Below are positions 6,277 to 8,263 of a stretch of DNA of 8,263 nt, piece by piece. Where the stretch lies: the NCBI GenBank assembly GCA_902496845.1, contig CABVCJ010000076.1, positions 1 to 8,263 on the forward strand. Direction: 5' to 3'. The notes beneath the pieces were generated by a model. It searched no databases. It had not been told where the DNA came from and saw only the letters and a program-made list of their open reading frames with translations. The first letter of the stretch is position 1. Every line of letters begins with the position of its first letter. A program made the translations under genes and the position numbers. This stretch comes from an uncultured Collinsella sp. GTDB taxonomy: Bacteria; Actinomycetota; Coriobacteriia; Coriobacteriales; Coriobacteriaceae.

Positions 6277-6302
6277 GGTTCTTCCTTTCGGTACGGGGAG
6301 CC

Positions 6303-7817
6303 TTAGTAGCTGTCGTACGAATTGTCATCTGAATCGTTTGCTGCCTGGCCGTCGGATGCCGTGTCGGTGCCGTCGGCAGACTGAGCATCGGCGCCGTCGG
6401 TAGACTGGGCGTCAGCGCCGTCGGCAGCATCGGTGCCGTCGGTACCCTCGCCGTCCTTGGAGTCTGTGGTCTCCTTCTTGGGAACGGTAATGGTCACACG
6501 CGCCACGCCCGATGTCTTGGTGTCGTAGCGGACCTTTTCACCGTTCTTAGTGACCGTGACATCAGAGGGCTTGGACGTGGTGATCTCGATCGAGGACTCG
6601 GGCGTGTACTCCTGCTCAAAGGGACCGGTCGCCTGGGCGCCGTAGACCGATTTACCGTCGACCTTGACCTCAATCCAGGCGGTCTTGCCCTTGGCAACGG
6701 AAACCTTGACCTTGATGACCTCGTCCTCTTCCTTTTTCGCCGTCGCCTTGGCGGCATCGGAATCAGCAGAATCCGTCGCCTCGTCGGCGCCTTCATCCTC
6801 GTCAACGGATTCGGTCTTCTTGGAAGACTTCTTGGTCGTCGTCTTGGTGGCCGTGGGCGTCTCGGGCGTCGACTCGGGTGCAGAAGAGCCGCAGCCACGC
6901 AGAAGGACCACGATGAGCAGAATCAGCAAAAGCGCCACGGCACCGATGCCGGCGTAGACGATGCGCGGATCGAGTCCATTATTCTGGGGGGCGCGTCCAC
7001 CGCTGCGTGTGCGATTGGAGCCGCCACGACCATTCCCCTGCGGCATGCGGGCACGACCGCTATCGGGACGACCACGATAGCCGCCCTGGGGCTGCGAGCC
7101 ACGCTGACCCGAACGCGGCGCAAGCTCGCCACGGTTCTGATAGCCACGCTGGTCGGAGCGAGGCGCCGAAGAGCGCTGGCCGTAAGGCTGCGATTGCGAA
7201 CGGAGGCGCGGCGTCATCTGCGTGGTATCGGCGTCGGCATATCCACCGCGGGAACGCCCGGCAGAAACTCCGCGATAACCACGACCGGAGTAGCCTCCGT
7301 CGCCGTAACCGGCGCGGGGATCGCGACTCAACCCGCGAGCGGCGGGAAGCGCACGGTCATCCGGCATGGGCGTACTGCGAAAGCGATCTCGCTGAGAACG
7401 AATCTCCTCGCTGGAGCCCGTCTCGGTGATATAACCAGCCTGCGGAGGACGCTGACCGTACCTCGTCGAGCGTCCTCCCTGAACCATCAGAAAGCGTCCG
7501 TTATCGACCGACGAACGCGAGTTAACGTAGCCGGCAGCATCCTGAAAACGACCGCCCTGCTGCGAAGTCTCGCGTTCATATGCCATGAGGTCGTCAAAAT
7601 AAGCGTTGACGACCTCGCGCGGATTAAGGCCCAAAAAACGAGCGTAGCTCGAAATCATGCCCTGCGCATAGCCGCGCGGGGGCATCGATGCAAAGTTACC
7701 GGTCTCGAAAAACTCGATGATCTGCGGCCTGATTTTGATGGTGTTGGCGACCTGCTGGATGGAAAGGCCCATCCGGCGACGCTGCTCGAGCAGCATGTCA
7801 CCAAAGCGTGCAGCCAT
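6303..7817 (-). CDS. rodZ: RodZ-like membrane protein with N-terminal HTH domain
   Basis: RodZ proteins link the elongation machinery to the membrane. The cytosolic HTH domain usually binds MreB rather than acting as a classical repressor. The 504-residue protein shows, in order: an HTH_25-type domain at about 7-72, including LSIQQVANTIKIRP and the PRGYAQGMISSYARFLGL stretch typical of RodZ; a long disordered linker (about 84-284) rich in Arg, Gly, Gln, Ser and Tyr; one membrane helix (286-307); a Thr/Lys/acidic stalk (311-365); a beta-rich extracellular domain (366-447) like the RodZ C-terminal domain; and an acidic Asp/Gly/Ala/Thr tail (452-504) with an 8-residue repeat. It is much longer than the roughly 300-residue Gram-positive homologues, mainly because of linker and tail. 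The ATG at 7817 overlaps the ftsK stop by one base (TGATG), with GGAGG (7824-7828) upstream. MreB is not encoded here, so a shape role is inferred from family and position after ftsK. Confidence 0.85.
   Translation of the reverse strand: MAARFGDMLLEQRRRMGLSIQQVANTIKIRPQIIEFFETGNFASMPPRGYAQGMISSYARFLGLNPREVVNAYFDDLMAYERETSQQGGRFQDAAGYVNSRSSVDNGRFLMVQGGRSTRYGQRPPQAGYITETGSSEEIRSQRDRFRSTPMPDDRALPAARGLSRDPRAGYGDGGYSGRGYRGVSAGRSRGGYADADTTQMTPRLRSQSQPYGQRSSAPRSDQRGYQNRGELAPRSGQRGSQPQGGYRGRPDSGRARMPQGNGRGGSNRTRSGGRAPQNNGLDPRIVYAGIGAVALLLILLIVVLLRGCGSSAPESTPETPTATKTTTKKSSKKTESVDEDEGADEATDSADSDAAKATAKKEEDEVIKVKVSVAKGKTAWIEVKVDGKSVYGAQATGPFEQEYTPESSIEITTSKPSDVTVTKNGEKVRYDTKTSGVARVTITVPKKETTDSKDGEGTDGTDAADGADAQSTDGADAQSADGTDTASDGQAANDSDDNSYDSY
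6348..6442. repeat. Codon-phased repeats in the 3' end of the rodZ-like gene
   Basis: The octamer GCCGTCGG (plus strand) recurs at 6348, 6369, 6393, 6417 and 6435. The steps are 21, 24, 24 and 18 nt, all multiples of three. The two 24-nt units encode the octapeptides DGADAQST and DGADAQSA within the acidic tail. Copy number could vary by slippage or recombination without breaking the frame. Confidence 0.8.
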
Positions 7818-8263
7818 CAGAATCCTCCAAACTCACGATCTTCACGTGCCATTTCGGCGTCGACAGACTCCAGCGCGGCGAGCCCTTCCTCGTCCAGCAG
7901 GACCTCGCGCGGCTTGGAACCGTCGGGCGGGCCGACGACACCCTTTTCTTCCAGCATGTCCATAATACGCCCGGCGCGCGCATAGCCAACCTTGAGGCGG
8001 CGTTGCAGGCCAGATGTGGAGCCCAGCTGCGATTCCACCACAATATGGGCGGCTTCCCAGATAAGCGGGTCGTCATCTTGCGGCTCGGCAACGCCCGTGC
8101 GAACAATGCCACCACCAGCCATGGACATGGAAGCGGGCGCCACGGCAGACAGAATCTCCTCGTGATAGTCGGGCTCGCTTTGCGACTTAACGAACTCGAC
8201 GATCTCGTTGATCTCGTCGTCCGAGACAAAACAGCCCTGGATACGGCGGGGCTTGCCCCAGTC
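7817..8263 (-). CDS. ftsK: DNA translocase FtsK, C-terminal end (cut by the right edge)
   Basis: FtsK/SpoIIIE is the septal ATP-driven DNA pump that clears chromosome ends from the division site and orients itself by short skewed motifs. Only the last 148 residues are present, and the frame is open at the right edge. They start in the end of the motor domain, with RRIQGCFVSDDEINEIVEFV (6-25), a stretch typical of the family. They go on to the winged-helix gamma domain that reads the orienting sequences: DPLIWEAAHIVVE (65-77), STSGLQRRLKVGYARAGRIMD (82-102) and GVVGPPDGSKPREVLLDEE (108-126). A short acidic end follows. The Walker motifs and the membrane part lie outside the window. The TGA stop shares its last base region with the ATG of the rodZ-like gene (TGATG), so the two are translationally coupled. 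Whether it is ftsK or a paralogue such as spoIIIE cannot be told from this piece. Confidence 0.93.
   Translation of the reverse strand, partial: DWGKPRRIQGCFVSDDEINEIVEFVKSQSEPDYHEEILSAVAPASMSMAGGGIVRTGVAEPQDDDPLIWEAAHIVVESQLGSTSGLQRRLKVGYARAGRIMDMLEEKGVVGPPDGSKPREVLLDEEGLAALESVDAEMAREDREFGGF

Overview
The window reads as core chromosome of a moderately high-GC Gram-positive bacterium. My best guess is an actinobacterium of the Coriobacteriia, close to Collinsella. This rests on the gene order, the GC-rich third codon positions, RNase Y next to recA-recX, and a Gram-positive type LexA operator. It is an inference, not a database match. I recognise no mobile element, CRISPR array, tRNA or rRNA.

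All eight genes lie on the minus strand and are transcribed from right to left. The right block runs ftsK (3' part only) > rodZ-like membrane HTH gene > yajQ > rimO > pgsA > cinA (C-terminal domain only). It is tightly packed: ftsK and rodZ share one base in a TGATG junction, and the other gaps are 26, 26, 9 and 6 nt, so it looks like one operon. It joins chromosome partition and cell shape (FtsK, RodZ), ribosomal protein modification (RimO), phospholipid synthesis (PgsA), NAD-related repair (CinA) and a nucleotide-binding protein (YajQ). It ends at a perfect 10-bp hairpin at 3181-3204, just after cinA.

The middle block is recA-recX. It has its own promoter (TTGACC, 17 nt, TATTAT), and a 14-bp LexA box, CGAAC-N4-GTTCG, fills most of that spacer. 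recX starts 11 nt after the recA stop, so the RecA modulator is co-expressed with its target. The cinA-recA gap also holds four CCAA blocks exactly 11 bp apart.

The left block is rny (RNase Y), cut by the left edge before its HD nuclease domain. It has a consensus-like promoter (TTGACA, 17 nt, TAGGAT) and an inferred leader of about 160 nt with two hairpins and a 31-codon frame that ends inside one hairpin loop.

Most of the window is ordinary housekeeping DNA. The points most worth a second look are the operator-in-spacer design of the recA promoter, the structured rny leader, the phased repeats upstream of recA, and the RodZ-like protein, whose Arg and Lys are almost perfectly split across the membrane.
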